Positions 36,696 to 46,317 of a stretch of DNA of 64,000 nt are shown here, in pieces. The notes below the pieces were generated by a model. The model was not told where the DNA came from. It was given only the letters and a program-made list of their open reading frames with translations, and did not search any database. Origin of the DNA: [Lactobacillus] rogosae (GTDB lineage Bacteria > Bacillota > Clostridia > Lachnospirales > Lachnospiraceae); assembly GCA_900112995.1 (NCBI GenBank), contig FONU01000010.1:62001-126000 (forward strand), written 5' to 3'. The first letter of the stretch is position 1. Every line of letters begins with the position of its first letter. The translations under genes and the position numbers were made by a program.

Positions 36696-38675
36696 CTAAT
36701 TAATTGTTGCTGCCATTCCTTTATGTTCTTTAACAAATGTATCTATCTCATTTACAAATCTCTGTCCATATTTCATCAGTTTATTCTGTCCTACACCTGA
36801 TACCTCAAGCATTGCTTCTGCATTTAAAGGAAGCTTCTCACACATATCTATAAGTGTCTTATCACTAAATACAATATATGGAGGCATACCTTCTTCCCTT
36901 GCTATTATCATTCGCAATGCCTTTAAGCGTTCAAATAACTCATAACCTGCACTTGTAAGTGAATCTGTACTCTTCTTTCCTGTTGATGAACTGCTTCTTT
37001 TACCTGCTTTGCCTGTCTGCTTTCTGCCTTTCTTTCCTGAACCTGATAGAAAAGTTTCATCACCAGCCTCATAAGAACTGCCTGTGCTTCTTGTCTTACC
37101 TACAAGCTTTGCATTTTTCACTTCCTCGGACTCTTTCATACGCTTTAGATATATATGTGCATTTTCCTGCTTTAAAGGTGTTATATCTCCCATTTTAAGG
37201 ACACTGTATTCGTCCTGTGTCTGTATTATATAACCGTCTGATATAAGCTGGGCTATAAGCGGTCTTAACTCAGCTTCTTTCATTCCTGCAAGCTTTCCAT
37301 ATGATTTATAATTAACAGCTCCAACCTCTTTAAGCCTTGCCCTGTCAGCTCCAAGCAGAGTTCCTATAACTATGCCCTGTCCAAATCTTCCCTTGGTTTC
37401 TGCTATACAGTTAATGACCCATTTTGCCTGCGCTGTCATATCAATTTCTTCATATTCACTATTGCAGTTGCCGCAATTACCACATACTCCGGTTACATTT
37501 TCTCCAAAATAATTAAGTATGTAATTTCTTAAACAGCCCGTTGTCTTGCAATACCCCTCCATTACATACAATCTATGCAGGTCACGCTGTTTAATAACGT
37601 CTATATCCTCATATTCAACGCCTTCAAATTCTTTCTTATCAAGAAGGAACTTATCTATTATCACATCCTGTGCAGAAAACAGCATTATACACTGTGAGTC
37701 CTCTCCATCTCTGCCAGCTCTTCCTGCCTCCTGATAATAATTCTCCATACTCTGTGGCATATTATAATGAATTACATATCTTACATTTGACTTATCTATT
37801 CCCATTCCAAATGCATTAGTAGCAACGACCACCAATGACCTGTCATATATGAAATCGTCCTGATTTCTTTTTCTTTCTTCATTGCTAAGTCCCGCGTGGT
37901 ATCTTGTGACACTTATCCCCATACTGCTTAAGGTTTCATATAAAGTGTCCACATTTTTCCTTGTTGCGCAGTAGATAATTCCACTCTCATCAATATGCTC
38001 TTTAACATAATTGCTTATATACCTGTCCCTATTCTTGCCGCTTATATGCTCTACGCTGTAGTAAAGATTTTTCCTGTCAAAGCCAGTAATTACAACCTTA
38101 GGATTATCAAGCCTTAATATACACTCTATATCCGTCTTTACTTCGTTGGTTGCTGTCGCTGTAAATGCACTGACAACCGGTCTTGCTGGAAGGCTGTTTA
38201 TATAATCAACTATCTTTACATAGCTTGGTCTGAAATCCTGTCCCCACTGTGATATACAATGTGCCTCGTCAACCGTCACCATTGATATATCTGCCTGCTT
38301 GGAGAACTCACAGAACTTCGCACTTTCAAGCCTTTCTGGTGCAATATATATAATCTTGTATATGCCATTAAGTACCATATTTAATGTGCCGTCTATCTCA
38401 CTTTCTGAAAGCGTGGAATTGACATATGCCGCATTAATTCCGACATCGTTAAGTGATTTCACCTGATCCTGCATAAGTGAAATCAATGGGGATATTACTA
38501 CTGTAATTCCTGAAAGCATCATAGCTGGCACTTGATAACAAAGCGACTTTCCTGCTCCTGTCGGCATTATCGCAAGCACATCTTTCTTTTCTAAGATTGC
38601 ATTAATAATATCTTCCTGCCCAGCCCTAAAGGAATCATATCCAAAATATTCCTTTAATACCTCTTTTGAATCCAT
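36696..38675 (-). CDS. recQ: ATP-dependent DNA helicase RecQ
   Basis: This 659-residue superfamily 2 helicase unwinds DNA 3' to 5' in recombination and repair. Helicase motifs are clear: FRAGQEDII (motif 0), MPTGAGKSLCYQ (I), VDEAHCISQWGQDFRP (II), SAFTATAT (III), IIYCATRKN (IV), VATNAFGMGIDKSNVRYVIHYN (V) and YQEAGRAGRDG (VI). The zinc module (GYCKTTGCLRNYIL...CGNCGNC) and winged helix follow, then a Lys/Ser/Gly-rich linker and a C-terminal HRDC domain (FERLKALRMIIAREEG). The ATG at 38675 has an aaaggg site; the preceding GTG is rejected. Confidence 0.96.
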   Translation of the reverse strand: MDSKEVLKEYFGYDSFRAGQEDIINAILEKKDVLAIMPTGAGKSLCYQVPAMMLSGITVVISPLISLMQDQVKSLNDVGINAAYVNSTLSESEIDGTLNMVLNGIYKIIYIAPERLESAKFCEFSKQADISMVTVDEAHCISQWGQDFRPSYVKIVDYINSLPARPVVSAFTATATNEVKTDIECILRLDNPKVVITGFDRKNLYYSVEHISGKNRDRYISNYVKEHIDESGIIYCATRKNVDTLYETLSSMGISVTRYHAGLSNEERKRNQDDFIYDRSLVVVATNAFGMGIDKSNVRYVIHYNMPQSMENYYQEAGRAGRDGEDSQCIMLFSAQDVIIDKFLLDKKEFEGVEYEDIDVIKQRDLHRLYVMEGYCKTTGCLRNYILNYFGENVTGVCGNCGNCNSEYEEIDMTAQAKWVINCIAETKGRFGQGIVIGTLLGADRARLKEVGAVNYKSYGKLAGMKEAELRPLIAQLISDGYIIQTQDEYSVLKMGDITPLKQENAHIYLKRMKESEEVKNAKLVGKTRSTGSSYEAGDETFLSGSGKKGRKQTGKAGKRSSSSTGKKSTDSLTSAGYELFERLKALRMIIAREEGMPPYIVFSDKTLIDMCEKLPLNAEAMLEVSGVGQNKLMKYGQRFVNEIDTFVKEHKGMAATIN

Positions 38676-38959
38676 CACATATCCCTTTCTTAATATCTAT
38701 TGCAATATTATCTGCTGTCTGAATAATTACTCTATTATTCAATCCTGTGCAAAAGCCCGTAACACATTCTGACTATAACTTTAATATTAACATATAATCG
38801 CCTATTATTCTATCTTAATAATTAATTATCAATAAGCACCAGTCAATTATATCTCCAGACTTCCAATAAACATTACTATCATAATTCCATATAATGATAA
38901 ATAAATCTGTTATTCATAAGTTAACAAATATCATTTTGCCATAATTTAATTATTATATG

Positions 38960-38968
38960 TGCTATACT
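38960..38968 (+). promoter_or_regulatory. Extended -10 promoter for the glycosidase-like gene
   Basis: TGCTATACT is an extended -10 box 48 bases before the start at 39016; there is a TTGCCA about 22 bases further up, too far for a standard -35. The remaining spacer 38676-38940 is AT-rich and shows nothing else I can name. Confidence 0.45.
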
Positions 38969-39015
38969 TGTATTAATTAATTCGTGAGTATACAACTTAC
39001 AGATACGAGGTGGCT

Positions 39016-41208
39016 ATGAATAATACACATACATACTGCAATGCACAGCGCCCAGATGCCAGACAGGGCACTGTAACTACTAATACAGACAATAAACTTA
39101 TTAACAGACTTGATATAATTGCCAGTTTTAATCCACATTTAACAGATATTAATCCCCAATCTCCACTATCAGTTGGCAATGGGCGGTTCTGCTATACTGC
39201 CGACATTACTGGTATGCAGACTTTATATGAGGAATACTCAGCCGAAACTCCACTCTGCACAATGGCTGAATGGGGCTGGCATACTAAGAAAGCTGATAAC
39301 GAAAAAGGCTTCTATACTTTAGACGATGTCAGAATGACACCATACAATTACTGCAAACGAACTGTCACTTATCCACGTGTAAAATACGAGGGCAATGAAG
39401 CCGCCTACGACTGGGTAAGACAGAACCCTCATAAGTTCAATCTTGCAAAAATCGGACTTTATTTTCATAACGAACCTATTAAAGCTGGCAGCATTTATTG
39501 TATAAATCAGACATTAGATATAACAACTGGTATTCTAAAAAGCAGTTTCAGGCTTAATGTTAACAGTAATAACAATGTTCGTACACTTAATAATATTGCC
39601 GCTGATAATATAAATACCAATGCTATTATTGATAATCTCATAACTGTATACACAGTATGCGATGATAATTCTGACACCGTTGCATTTTATATAAGCTCTG
39701 GTCTTTTGCAGTGCGGACTTAGCGTTAATATCGCCTTTCCATACGCATCCTGTGATATAACAGGTTCAGACTGGAATAACACTGACGGACACAGCAACTT
39801 TCTTAACGCTTCCCATATACACCGGCAGATAGATGATACCGCTTACTATGTCAATTTTAATATAAATGGAACTGGCACCTCACAGCATACTGCTAATAAT
39901 AGTACAATTACATCTGATTCTAATGTTACTATTAATAAATGTAATAACTCTGCTGCTGCCACTATTAAATCTAACGGTATACACAGCTATAATATTACAA
40001 CTACTGATGATGAACTTAATATGTCCGTTAATTTCAATAAATCAATATACACACCTGCCACATACGACACAATTGCCGGTAACAGCAGACATTTCTGGCA
40101 CAACTACTGGACAACTGGAAAGTTTCTTAACTCTGATAATAAAGAGCTTATGCGCCGTGTAATATTATCGCAGTATCTTCTTGTGATTAATGACAGCGGC
40201 TATATTCCACCTGCCGAAACTGGTCTTACCTGCAATAGCTGGTATGGCAAGGCGCACCTTGAAATGCACTACTGGCATATGGCGTGGGCTCCTTTATGGG
40301 GACACCCTGAACTGCTTACACGAAGCTTTGACTGGTATATTGATATATTAGATGAAGCTAAGAAAAATGCTTCACGCAACGGCTATAAAGGTGCACGCTG
40401 GACTAAGATGGTGTCTTACACCGGTTCGGACTGCCCGTCAAAGATTGCACCACTTCTTGTCTGGCAGCAGCCACATATAATCAATATGTTACAAATAGTA
40501 ATTGATAATAATACCTCTGATGATTTTGACGTTAAGGCATATATGAGCAAATACTGGATACTTGTAAAAGAAACCGCCGTGTTTATAGCTGATTATCTTG
40601 TATATGACCCGATGTCCGATATTTACAATATAGAAGCACCTGTAATTCCAGTTCAGGAACGTCATCTGCCAGAGGATACAAGAAATCCTATATTTGAACT
40701 TGCATATTTCAGATATGGTCTTTTGATTGCCGCAAAATGGGCTTATGAATTAGGTTTTACTGATGAAGCCAGCCAATGGCACAATATTGCAATGCATATA
40801 GCACCACTTCCAATTAATGACGATGTATACATTGCACATAGTAACTGCCCTGATACATTTACTAATAAAGCTATAGACCACCCTCTTATGCTTCAAATCT
40901 ATGGTATGCTTGACGGCTATGGTGCAGAGGATATTGTCGATAAAGATATCTACCGCAACACCCTTATGAAGGTAATTGATGTGTGGGACTATTCTACATT
41001 ATGGGGCTGGGATTTTGCTGTTATAGCAATGGCGGCTCATAAGCTTGGACTTGATGACATTGCCTTAGAACAGTTACTTATTAACTCCCCTAAAAATGAT
41101 TATGTAGAAAGCGGCAACAACAGGCAGAACTCTCGCAAAGATTTACCTTTGTACCTCCCCGGTAATGGAAGCCTGCTTCTTGCCGCCGCCAGAATATTTA
41201 ATATATAA
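39016..41208 (+). CDS. Six-hairpin glycosidase-like protein (GH65/GH95-like)
   Basis: This 730-residue protein probably has an N-terminal beta-sandwich (LSVGNGRFCYTADITGMQTL near residue 50) and a C-terminal (alpha/alpha)6 barrel (NSWYGKAHLEMHYWHMAWAPLWGHPELLTRSFDWY near 400), the arrangement of acid-trehalase-like and GH95-like enzymes. The histidine/glutamate-rich HLEMHYWH segment would lie at the active site. No signal peptide is seen. Residues about 175-330 contain several Asn/Thr/Ser/Ile-rich low-complexity stretches, unusual inside such enzymes. The ATG at 39016 (gagg site) is chosen over GTG at 39010. The exact family and substrate are uncertain. Confidence 0.65.
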   Translation: MNNTHTYCNAQRPDARQGTVTTNTDNKLINRLDIIASFNPHLTDINPQSPLSVGNGRFCYTADITGMQTLYEEYSAETPLCTMAEWGWHTKKADNEKGFYTLDDVRMTPYNYCKRTVTYPRVKYEGNEAAYDWVRQNPHKFNLAKIGLYFHNEPIKAGSIYCINQTLDITTGILKSSFRLNVNSNNNVRTLNNIAADNINTNAIIDNLITVYTVCDDNSDTVAFYISSGLLQCGLSVNIAFPYASCDITGSDWNNTDGHSNFLNASHIHRQIDDTAYYVNFNINGTGTSQHTANNSTITSDSNVTINKCNNSAAATIKSNGIHSYNITTTDDELNMSVNFNKSIYTPATYDTIAGNSRHFWHNYWTTGKFLNSDNKELMRRVILSQYLLVINDSGYIPPAETGLTCNSWYGKAHLEMHYWHMAWAPLWGHPELLTRSFDWYIDILDEAKKNASRNGYKGARWTKMVSYTGSDCPSKIAPLLVWQQPHIINMLQIVIDNNTSDDFDVKAYMSKYWILVKETAVFIADYLVYDPMSDIYNIEAPVIPVQERHLPEDTRNPIFELAYFRYGLLIAAKWAYELGFTDEASQWHNIAMHIAPLPINDDVYIAHSNCPDTFTNKAIDHPLMLQIYGMLDGYGAEDIVDKDIYRNTLMKVIDVWDYSTLWGWDFAVIAMAAHKLGLDDIALEQLLINSPKNDYVESGNNRQNSRKDLPLYLPGNGSLLLAAARIFNI

Positions 41209-41215
41209 CTTAGAA

Positions 41216-41375
41216 TTATATGCGGATTTTCCTGTAATACAGCCGACAGCCTACATCATTGCCAGGCACAACTGGTATATCATTGGCTATTGGCTGTTAT
41301 AATACATTTGCCGCTCATAACAGACATATCTTTAGTTCCGTCTATAATCTTTCCGTTAATAAATGCTTTCTGCAT
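41216..41375 (-). pseudogene. Remnant of an amidohydrolase gene (N-terminal fragment)
   Basis: The minus strand from 41375 reads MQKAFINGKIIDGTKDM and continues VMSGKCIITANSQ, then a stop; this is the typical start of metal-dependent amidohydrolases (first beta strands). In the next frame the text continues DIPVVPGNDVGCRLYYRKI before a stop at 41216. No downstream part (HxH motif) survives, because the convergent glycosidase-like gene begins its 3' end here. It lies 18 bases after the DUF1846 gene and has a ribosome-site-like gcaggg. It is probably the stump of a deleted operon gene. Confidence 0.6.
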
Positions 41376-41393
41376 AATCAATGCCCTGCCTTA

Positions 41394-42872
41394 TTAATAT
41401 AATTTAGAACTGCTTCTTACTGGTTCACTTGTAAGATTAACTCCTAATCTGTTAAAAGTCTTGGTATCTGCCTCTGATAACATTACAGATGTATGTACCT
41501 GACAGCCCTTAAGATCAGGTATCTGTTCTAATGCTTTCTTGGCATTCTCATTAGCTACAGATGTCATCGCAAGTGCAATAAGAATCTCGTCACTATGAAG
41601 TCTTGGGTTTCTGCCGCCAAGATATTTAACTTTAAGCTTCTGGATTGGCTCAATATATTCTGGCTTTATAAGCTTCTCATCGTGCTTGATTCCTGCAAGA
41701 TACTTAAGTGCATTAAGTATAAGTGCTGAGGACGCTCCAAGAAAATCCGTAGTCTTAGATGTAATAACTGTACCATCATTAAGTTCGATAGCGGCACACG
41801 CAACACCAAGCTCCTCTGCTCTCTTCTTAGCTGCAACAGTAACCTTTCTGTCATCTGTTGTAATCTTAGCCTGCTTCATTAAAAGCTCAATCTTATATAC
41901 TTCGCTCTCAGAAGCTTCTTCCTTTGCCACTCTGTTGACTGCATCATAATATCTTCTTATAATCTCCATTTTGGAAGCTTCACAGCAGGCTTCATCATCA
42001 ATAATACAATTGCCCGCCATATTAACACCCATATCTGTAGGTGATTTATAATATGTATTCTCACCGTAGATTTCCTCTAATATAGCATTAAGAACAGGAT
42101 ATATCTCTATATCACGATTATAATTAACTGCTGTACTTCCATATGCCTCAAGGTGGAATGGGTCAATCATATTAACATCATTAAGGTCTGCTGTAGCCGC
42201 CTCATATGCAAGATTGACAGGGTGCTTAAGTGGAATATTCCATATTGGAAATGTCTCAAATTTAGCATATCCTGCCTTAATTCCTCTCTTATTCTCGTGA
42301 TATAACTGTGAAAGGCAGGTAGCCATCTTACCACTTCCCGGACCCGGTGCTGTAATTACTACCAATGGTCTTGTTGTTTCTATGTAATCGTTCTTTCCAA
42401 AACCTTCTTCACTTACAATCATAGGAATATTAGATGGATATCCATCTATAACATAATGCTGGTATACCTTTATATTCTTCTTTTCAAGCTTTTCCTTGAA
42501 CTGTACTGCCGCATTCTGTCCTGTAAATTTAGTGATAACAACACTTCCTACATATAAACCCTTCTTCTCAAATTCGCCAATTAATCTAAGCACGTCTACA
42601 TCATAAGTAATACCCAAATCTCCACGGACTTTATTCTTCTCAATATCAGCTGCACTTATTACGATTACTATCTCAGCAACATCTGATAGCTGCATAAGCA
42701 TCTGAAGCTTGCTGTCTGGCTGAAATCCCGGAAGCACTCTTGAAGCGTGGTAATCATCAAATAATTTGCCTCCAAATTCAAGATAAAGCTTGTCACCAAA
42801 CTTACCAATTCTTTCTTTAATGTGTTCTGACTGAATTTTTAAATATTTGTCATTGTCAAATCCTGTTCTCAT
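41394..42872 (-). CDS. DUF1846 family protein
   Basis: This 492-residue member of the DUF1846 family is conserved in clostridia, streptococci and others, with no proven function. Typical blocks are TGFDNDKYLKIQSEHIKERI at the start, LYLEFGGKLFDDYHASRVLPGF near residue 30, ITAPGPGSGKMATCLSQLYHE near 177 (P-loop-like) and DPFHLEAYG near 240. Structures of relatives show a nucleotide-binding-like fold. The ATG at 42872 has a gaggag site directly upstream; an ATG four codons before does not. An amidohydrolase stump follows at 41375. Confidence 0.9.
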   Translation of the reverse strand: MRTGFDNDKYLKIQSEHIKERIGKFGDKLYLEFGGKLFDDYHASRVLPGFQPDSKLQMLMQLSDVAEIVIVISAADIEKNKVRGDLGITYDVDVLRLIGEFEKKGLYVGSVVITKFTGQNAAVQFKEKLEKKNIKVYQHYVIDGYPSNIPMIVSEEGFGKNDYIETTRPLVVITAPGPGSGKMATCLSQLYHENKRGIKAGYAKFETFPIWNIPLKHPVNLAYEAATADLNDVNMIDPFHLEAYGSTAVNYNRDIEIYPVLNAILEEIYGENTYYKSPTDMGVNMAGNCIIDDEACCEASKMEIIRRYYDAVNRVAKEEASESEVYKIELLMKQAKITTDDRKVTVAAKKRAEELGVACAAIELNDGTVITSKTTDFLGASSALILNALKYLAGIKHDEKLIKPEYIEPIQKLKVKYLGGRNPRLHSDEILIALAMTSVANENAKKALEQIPDLKGCQVHTSVMLSEADTKTFNRLGVNLTSEPVRSSSKLY

Positions 42873-42968
42873 AAAACTCCTCATTAATTATTTTAATTAT
42901 TCCTTCGTTTATTTATTAATATATTAATATTAACATACATTTCAGCACAAATACATATCAACTTTATA

Positions 42969-43988
42969 TTATTTTACTCCGCTTACTTTAGTTGATACTA
43001 CTGATGTTAAAGGAACCATTTTAACACTCACACTTCCGTCTTTCTTTCTTGTAATTAATGTTCCGCCTCTTTGTGTATACTGCTTCTCAATACCCTTGTA
43101 TCCAAGGTAATCTATCGACATTCCATAAGTAAGCTGTATACCTTTATACACAAGTGATAATGTATTTAAGTGGTCGTGTCCACAAAACATCCATTTTATT
43201 ACGCCATTATCAACTGCACTGTTAAAAAATATCCCCTTAAACCTGGATATTCCAAAATGGTCATTCTTCTCGCCAACACTTCCGTGCTTATATATTACAT
43301 CATTATCACCAAGCTTCATACGCTCATAAGCTTCCTTAAATTCCCTGACAGGCATATGGAAAAAAGCCATTGCCTTGATATTCTCATCTTCATTTTTAAG
43401 GCTGGTTAGCTTATTCATACACCATTCAGTCTGATCCTTGTGTATACAATCAAATCCGCTGTAGAACCAGCCTCCATCACCATACATATTAGAGTCAAGC
43501 ATAACAAGCGGAAGCACAGCTTTATTATTATCATCAACAAGATTAATAAAGAAATTCCCCACTCCGTAAATATATCTGTTACCTTTAGTGAATATACAAT
43601 ATTTTCCCTCAGCAAATATATCAGCAAGCTCGTCCTTATTACAAAATGCACCAAGCTCACAGTCGTGGTTACCAAAGCACAATGTATATGGAATTTTAAA
43701 TCTGTCCATAAATGCTGTAAGAATTCTTGCCTGTCTTCCATTATTCATAGTTCCAGACTTAGGAAAAAAAGGAAATATAGAATCACCCGTAAGAACAATT
43801 AAATCCGGCCTGCTCTTTTTAATAATCTTGGTAACCGCACTAAGTGCAAGCTTATCCTTCTTTCCTGATAATATTCCAAATCCAAGATGAAGGTCTGTAA
43901 GTTGTAGAATTTTATAATCTTTATCTGTATCTATGTGAAGATTGAAAGTTTCATTATCTATCTTAGTAAAATTATGAGAATTATACAT
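42969..43988 (-). CDS. Calcineurin-like metallophosphoesterase
   Basis: This 339-residue phosphoesterase has all metal motifs: LQLTDLHLGFG near residue 29 (DxH), VLTGDSIF near 62 (GDx), CFGNHDCELG near 105 (GNHD), AFFHMPV near 209 and MFCGHDHLN near 267 (GHxH). There is no signal peptide or membrane helix. The family includes phosphodiesterases and purple-acid-like phosphatases; the substrate cannot be told. It is downstream of the amino-acid permease gene with 61 bases between them. Confidence 0.9.
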   Translation of the reverse strand: MYNSHNFTKIDNETFNLHIDTDKDYKILQLTDLHLGFGILSGKKDKLALSAVTKIIKKSRPDLIVLTGDSIFPFFPKSGTMNNGRQARILTAFMDRFKIPYTLCFGNHDCELGAFCNKDELADIFAEGKYCIFTKGNRYIYGVGNFFINLVDDNNKAVLPLVMLDSNMYGDGGWFYSGFDCIHKDQTEWCMNKLTSLKNEDENIKAMAFFHMPVREFKEAYERMKLGDNDVIYKHGSVGEKNDHFGISRFKGIFFNSAVDNGVIKWMFCGHDHLNTLSLVYKGIQLTYGMSIDYLGYKGIEKQYTQRGGTLITRKKDGSVSVKMVPLTSVVSTKVSGVK

Positions 43989-44049
43989 ATATATGTTCCT
44001 TTCATTTTCTTAATTATTACAGTTATACATTTAACCACCGTCTTGCTCA

Positions 44050-45210
44050 TTAACTTAATGGTATAAGTGCCCCGACAGCTGATATTATAGTCGATATTAC
44101 CATAATTATCTGGAATGGGAGTGTGCCTATAACACCACATATCGGACTGCTGCCAGCCTTCTTTCTAGACTTTCCATAGGTAAGTACAAGCATTATGCTC
44201 ACAAGCACAACAACACCGCTCATAATTCTTGTAAGCACTATAAAGCTGCTCACACCGAATATTGCAAATAATATACATGGAATAGTTGCTATAACCCAGC
44301 TTATTCTGTTGCCAATTCCTATCTGTTCGTGAACTACATCTCTTAATGCAAGTGTATTAGACCAGAAGGTTGTAAGCAGTGCAAAAAGTGAGAATATACC
44401 AGCAAGTATCATAGCCCACGAACCTATGCTCTCACCTAACTGCATATATGCTAATTCCTTATCAAGTGTTCCCTTAGTTCCAAGAAGCACCGTAAGCGTA
44501 ACGATAAGCACAAGTATTGATGATAACGCAAAACCTATAAATATTGACTTTCTTATCTTATGTGGGTTGCCATCAAGTCCCTTAACAACCTGTATTACCG
44601 CCTGATTAGCTGATGTTGCAAATACAACCATACTATATAAAGCAAGCAGGTTATTAATATGAAATGGTGCTGTATACAAAACATTTAGTGGTCTTGTAAA
44701 TGTTCCAGCTGTCATAATAACAACTATAACCATAAGAAAACTTACTGCATATTTCTGTGCGATACCTACCGCTTTCATTCCAATAAACACTACACTTCCT
44801 GCAATCAGATAATATATAAGCTGTGCCACCCACAGCGGCATATGAAACCAATTAACAAATATCTGTGCACCACCATTAATATTGCCACTGACACCTATCA
44901 TTATGGCAAGTCCATATACAACAAACATTATCCAGCTGAATACTTTCTTCATTCTTCCCTTAAAAAGCTCTCCTTCAAAGCTTTTAACAAGCTGTACACC
45001 TCCATTGTTAAAAGAAAGTTCTGCTATGATAAGATGAAGAATAACATTTACTACATAAGCAAGTCCCACCATCCATACAACATCTAACATACTGTTTCTT
45101 GTTGCCAGATATGGAACAGCTATAATTCCTGTACCAATGCTGTTACCCATAATCATACTTATCGCTTCAAAAGTTGTAAGCTGAGCTTCTGAATTAATCG
45201 TCTTTGGCAT
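44050..45210 (-). CDS. Amino-acid permease, aromatic (tryptophan/tyrosine) permease-like
   Basis: This 386-residue membrane protein of the APC superfamily has about eleven helices. The first helix has the unwound motif IMGNSIGTGIIAVPYLA near residue 20, as in the hydroxy/aromatic amino-acid permease group; AELSFNNGGVQLVKSFEG follows helix 2. It probably takes up an aromatic or related amino acid with protons or sodium. The ATG at 45210 has a gagagg site; the longer frame to 45273 lacks one and would overlap the terminator of the preceding gene. Confidence 0.85.
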   Translation of the reverse strand: MPKTINSEAQLTTFEAISMIMGNSIGTGIIAVPYLATRNSMLDVVWMVGLAYVVNVILHLIIAELSFNNGGVQLVKSFEGELFKGRMKKVFSWIMFVVYGLAIMIGVSGNINGGAQIFVNWFHMPLWVAQLIYYLIAGSVVFIGMKAVGIAQKYAVSFLMVIVVIMTAGTFTRPLNVLYTAPFHINNLLALYSMVVFATSANQAVIQVVKGLDGNPHKIRKSIFIGFALSSILVLIVTLTVLLGTKGTLDKELAYMQLGESIGSWAMILAGIFSLFALLTTFWSNTLALRDVVHEQIGIGNRISWVIATIPCILFAIFGVSSFIVLTRIMSGVVVLVSIMLVLTYGKSRKKAGSSPICGVIGTLPFQIIMVISTIISAVGALIPLS

Positions 45211-45254
45211 ATATTCACCTCTCGCAATTCTCATAATATTAATTAAAACTAAAC

Positions 45255-45349
45255 GGGCTGCTGCACAAACCACAATTCACACAATATGCGAATAAGCAAC
45301 AGCTTATAAATAACTCATACTGTATTAATTATGTCTGGTGCAACAGCCC
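45255..45349 (-). terminator. Nested terminator after the hemerythrin gene
   Basis: The outer stem gggctgctgcac (45255-45266) pairs with gtgcaacagccc (45338-45349). The 70-base loop contains a second hairpin (ataagc/gcttat). On the minus strand it is followed by gtttagtttt. Confidence 0.7.
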
Positions 45350-45356
45350 TTTCAAT

Positions 45357-46202
45357 CTACTTTGCTGGAATCTGCTTATCCATCTTTAATATGTGGTTCT
45401 TTAACCATTCAAGAAGGTAATCAATAAGCTCGAACAGATACTCCTGCTGTCCATCGTCAACTTCTTCCATATTAATCCCTGTAAGTCTGTCAACAAATGA
45501 CTCGTGTGCAAGCTTCTGAGCTGCTAGTCCCTCGTATCCTATCTTTTCCATATACTCCTCCTCATCTTTAAAATGAAGCTTAGTATAATCTTTTAACTCA
45601 TTAATTATTGAAACTATATGGTCATACTTATCGTGTAAATAATAGTCATTAATAACTTCATATGTACGCTCTATAATCTCAAATAACTTCTTATGCTCTG
45701 CATCTACAAAATCAATATCTGTCTTGTATTCATCTGTAAATTCAAACATACCCTTCTTGGCTGTGCTGACATTTTCAGCTTTCTTAGAATCCTGTGTCTT
45801 ATGAACAACAGGCTCTAACTTTCCAATCATAATATCACTTCCAAGGATATGGTGGTAAAGCCACTTAGCAAGGAACTTTACAAGCTCAGCTAATTCCTTC
45901 CTGCTCTCCTCATCTGTCATATTATCAAAGTCCACTGATTTAACTTTATTAGCAAAGTCTGTATGCTCCTTCTTCTGTCGCATAAGTTCAGGGTCATTAA
46001 TTGACTCCATATATGCTTCCTCGTGTGCAAAATGCTCTGCGGCATAATCAACAAGATGTGCCACAATGCTCTTTACTGTCTTAACATCAACAGCCTGTTC
46101 CTCTAATAATGCCTGTGCTTCATTAATTATTTTAAAAAGCTGTTCGTGTTCTTTATCAATTGACTCAATTCCTGTCATACAGTCTTTAGTAAACTTATAC
46201 AT
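45357..46202 (-). CDS. Tandem bacteriohemerythrin (two domains)
   Basis: This 281-residue protein is made of two hemerythrin domains of about 130 residues each. Each has the di-iron ligands: IDKEHEQLF, HFAHEEAYM, HTDF and HHILGSD in the first; VDAEHKKLF, HFKDEEEYM, HESF and NHILKMD in the second. Single-domain bacteriohemerythrins are usual; a fused tandem is less so. It reversibly binds O2 and in an anaerobe may protect or sense oxygen. It is monocistronic with a strong terminator. Confidence 0.92.
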   Translation of the reverse strand: MYKFTKDCMTGIESIDKEHEQLFKIINEAQALLEEQAVDVKTVKSIVAHLVDYAAEHFAHEEAYMESINDPELMRQKKEHTDFANKVKSVDFDNMTDEESRKELAELVKFLAKWLYHHILGSDIMIGKLEPVVHKTQDSKKAENVSTAKKGMFEFTDEYKTDIDFVDAEHKKLFEIIERTYEVINDYYLHDKYDHIVSIINELKDYTKLHFKDEEEYMEKIGYEGLAAQKLAHESFVDRLTGINMEEVDDGQQEYLFELIDYLLEWLKNHILKMDKQIPAK

Positions 46203-46317
46203 AATATTTCCTCCAATCCTGACATATTCACATAAGTAAATAACAATATGCTTATATATTTCATTCTATTATATATATTACTCAATCTCAATAGTCATTG
46301 TGCTATTTTAGCAATAA

